NCBI GenBank assembly: GCA_022511355.1 | Contig: JAFLRS010000042.1 | Location: 1-12,812, forward strand | Length of the DNA stretch: 12,812 nt | From: Alistipes sp. | GTDB taxonomy: Bacteria > Bacteroidota > Bacteroidia > Bacteroidales > Rikenellaceae | Direction: 5' to 3' | In this document: one piece after another, positions 12,721 to 12,812 of the stretch | Layout of the letters: every line of letters begins with the position of its first letter | Position numbering within the stretch: position 1 is the first letter of the stretch | Notes under the pieces: model-generated | Database searches by the model: none | Told to the model about the DNA's origin: nothing | What the model saw: the letters and a program-made list of their open reading frames with translations, nothing else | Translations under genes and position numbers: made by a program

Positions 12721-12812
12721 TATCATTCGCGGTAATGTTAAACGTGGTGCATTCACGTTTTGTCATTATTCCATTGTTTCTGAATAAGGGAACAGGGCCG
12801 ATATATACAAAA
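12721..12812. other. Right-edge intergenic sequence, no gene seen
   Basis: This AT-rich sequence completes the 270-nt gene-free stretch after 12542, which otherwise holds the terminator, the partial repeat copy and the C/T-rich hairpin. The only structure seen is a 7-bp inverted repeat, AAACGTG/CACGTTT (12740-12746 and 12754-12760) with a 7-nt loop. No credible start codon with coding potential or -7 element was identified before the window ends. Confidence 0.5.

Noticed and set aside
12385..12756. Small minus-strand open frame covering the repeat and hairpin at the right end
   Set aside because: It is made of the terminator, the non-coding repeat and FKBP antisense sequence, with no protein-like features.

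Overview
The window reads as chromosomal DNA of a Bacteroidetes bacterium with GC-rich genes, most like the Alistipes/Rikenellaceae group. The clues are AT-rich intergenic gaps with Bacteroidetes-type -7 elements (TAnnTTTG), A-rich leaders without clear Shine-Dalgarno sequences, a small DUF4295-type protein after ribosomal proteins L28 and L33, and lipoprotein FKBPs. The genus is an inference. No plasmid, phage, CRISPR, tRNA or rRNA signature was seen.

Layout. (1) 1-5195, plus strand: the rod-shape/elongasome operon mreB (3' part only), mreC, mreD, mrdA (PBP2), rodA. The genes are tightly packed or overlapping and end at a strong, probably bidirectional terminator (5199-5235). (2) 5283-5873, minus strand: rpmB (L28), rpmG (L33) and a 49-residue DUF4295-type gene, behind a good promoter at 5941-5971. 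(3) 6021-8350, minus strand: a divergent class-2-type dihydroorotate dehydrogenase homologue (pyrD-like), translationally coupled to cinA. (4) 8389-8501: a 97-bp MITE-like insertion with 19-bp near-perfect terminal inverted repeats, flanked by an exact 8-bp direct repeat. It sits between the end of pdxB and the pyrD promoter. (5) 8504-9499, minus strand: pdxB, divergent from (6) 9555-11301, plus strand: an arginase/agmatinase-family ureohydrolase overlapping a degenerate FKBP-type lipoprotein. (7) 11403-12542, plus strand: a second, catalytically intact FKBP lipoprotein with tandem N-terminal domains, its own promoter and a strong terminator. (8) 12543-12812, gene-free: terminator, a second partial copy of the region-4 element, and a polypurine/polypyrimidine hairpin.

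How the genes work together. Region 1 encodes the cytoskeletal filament (MreB), its membrane adaptors (MreC, MreD) and the glycosyltransferase/transpeptidase pair (RodA, PBP2) for lateral wall growth. Region 2 supplies ribosomal proteins in their cysteine-poor, zinc-independent forms. PdxB belongs to pyridoxal phosphate synthesis. The two FKBPs are predicted periplasm-facing lipoproteins for protein folding.

The least ordinary items are the MITE-like element with its target duplication and second copy, and the PyrD homologue, which has lost the usual catalytic serine and three of the four orotate-binding asparagines while keeping its flavin-barrel and membrane-helix regions.
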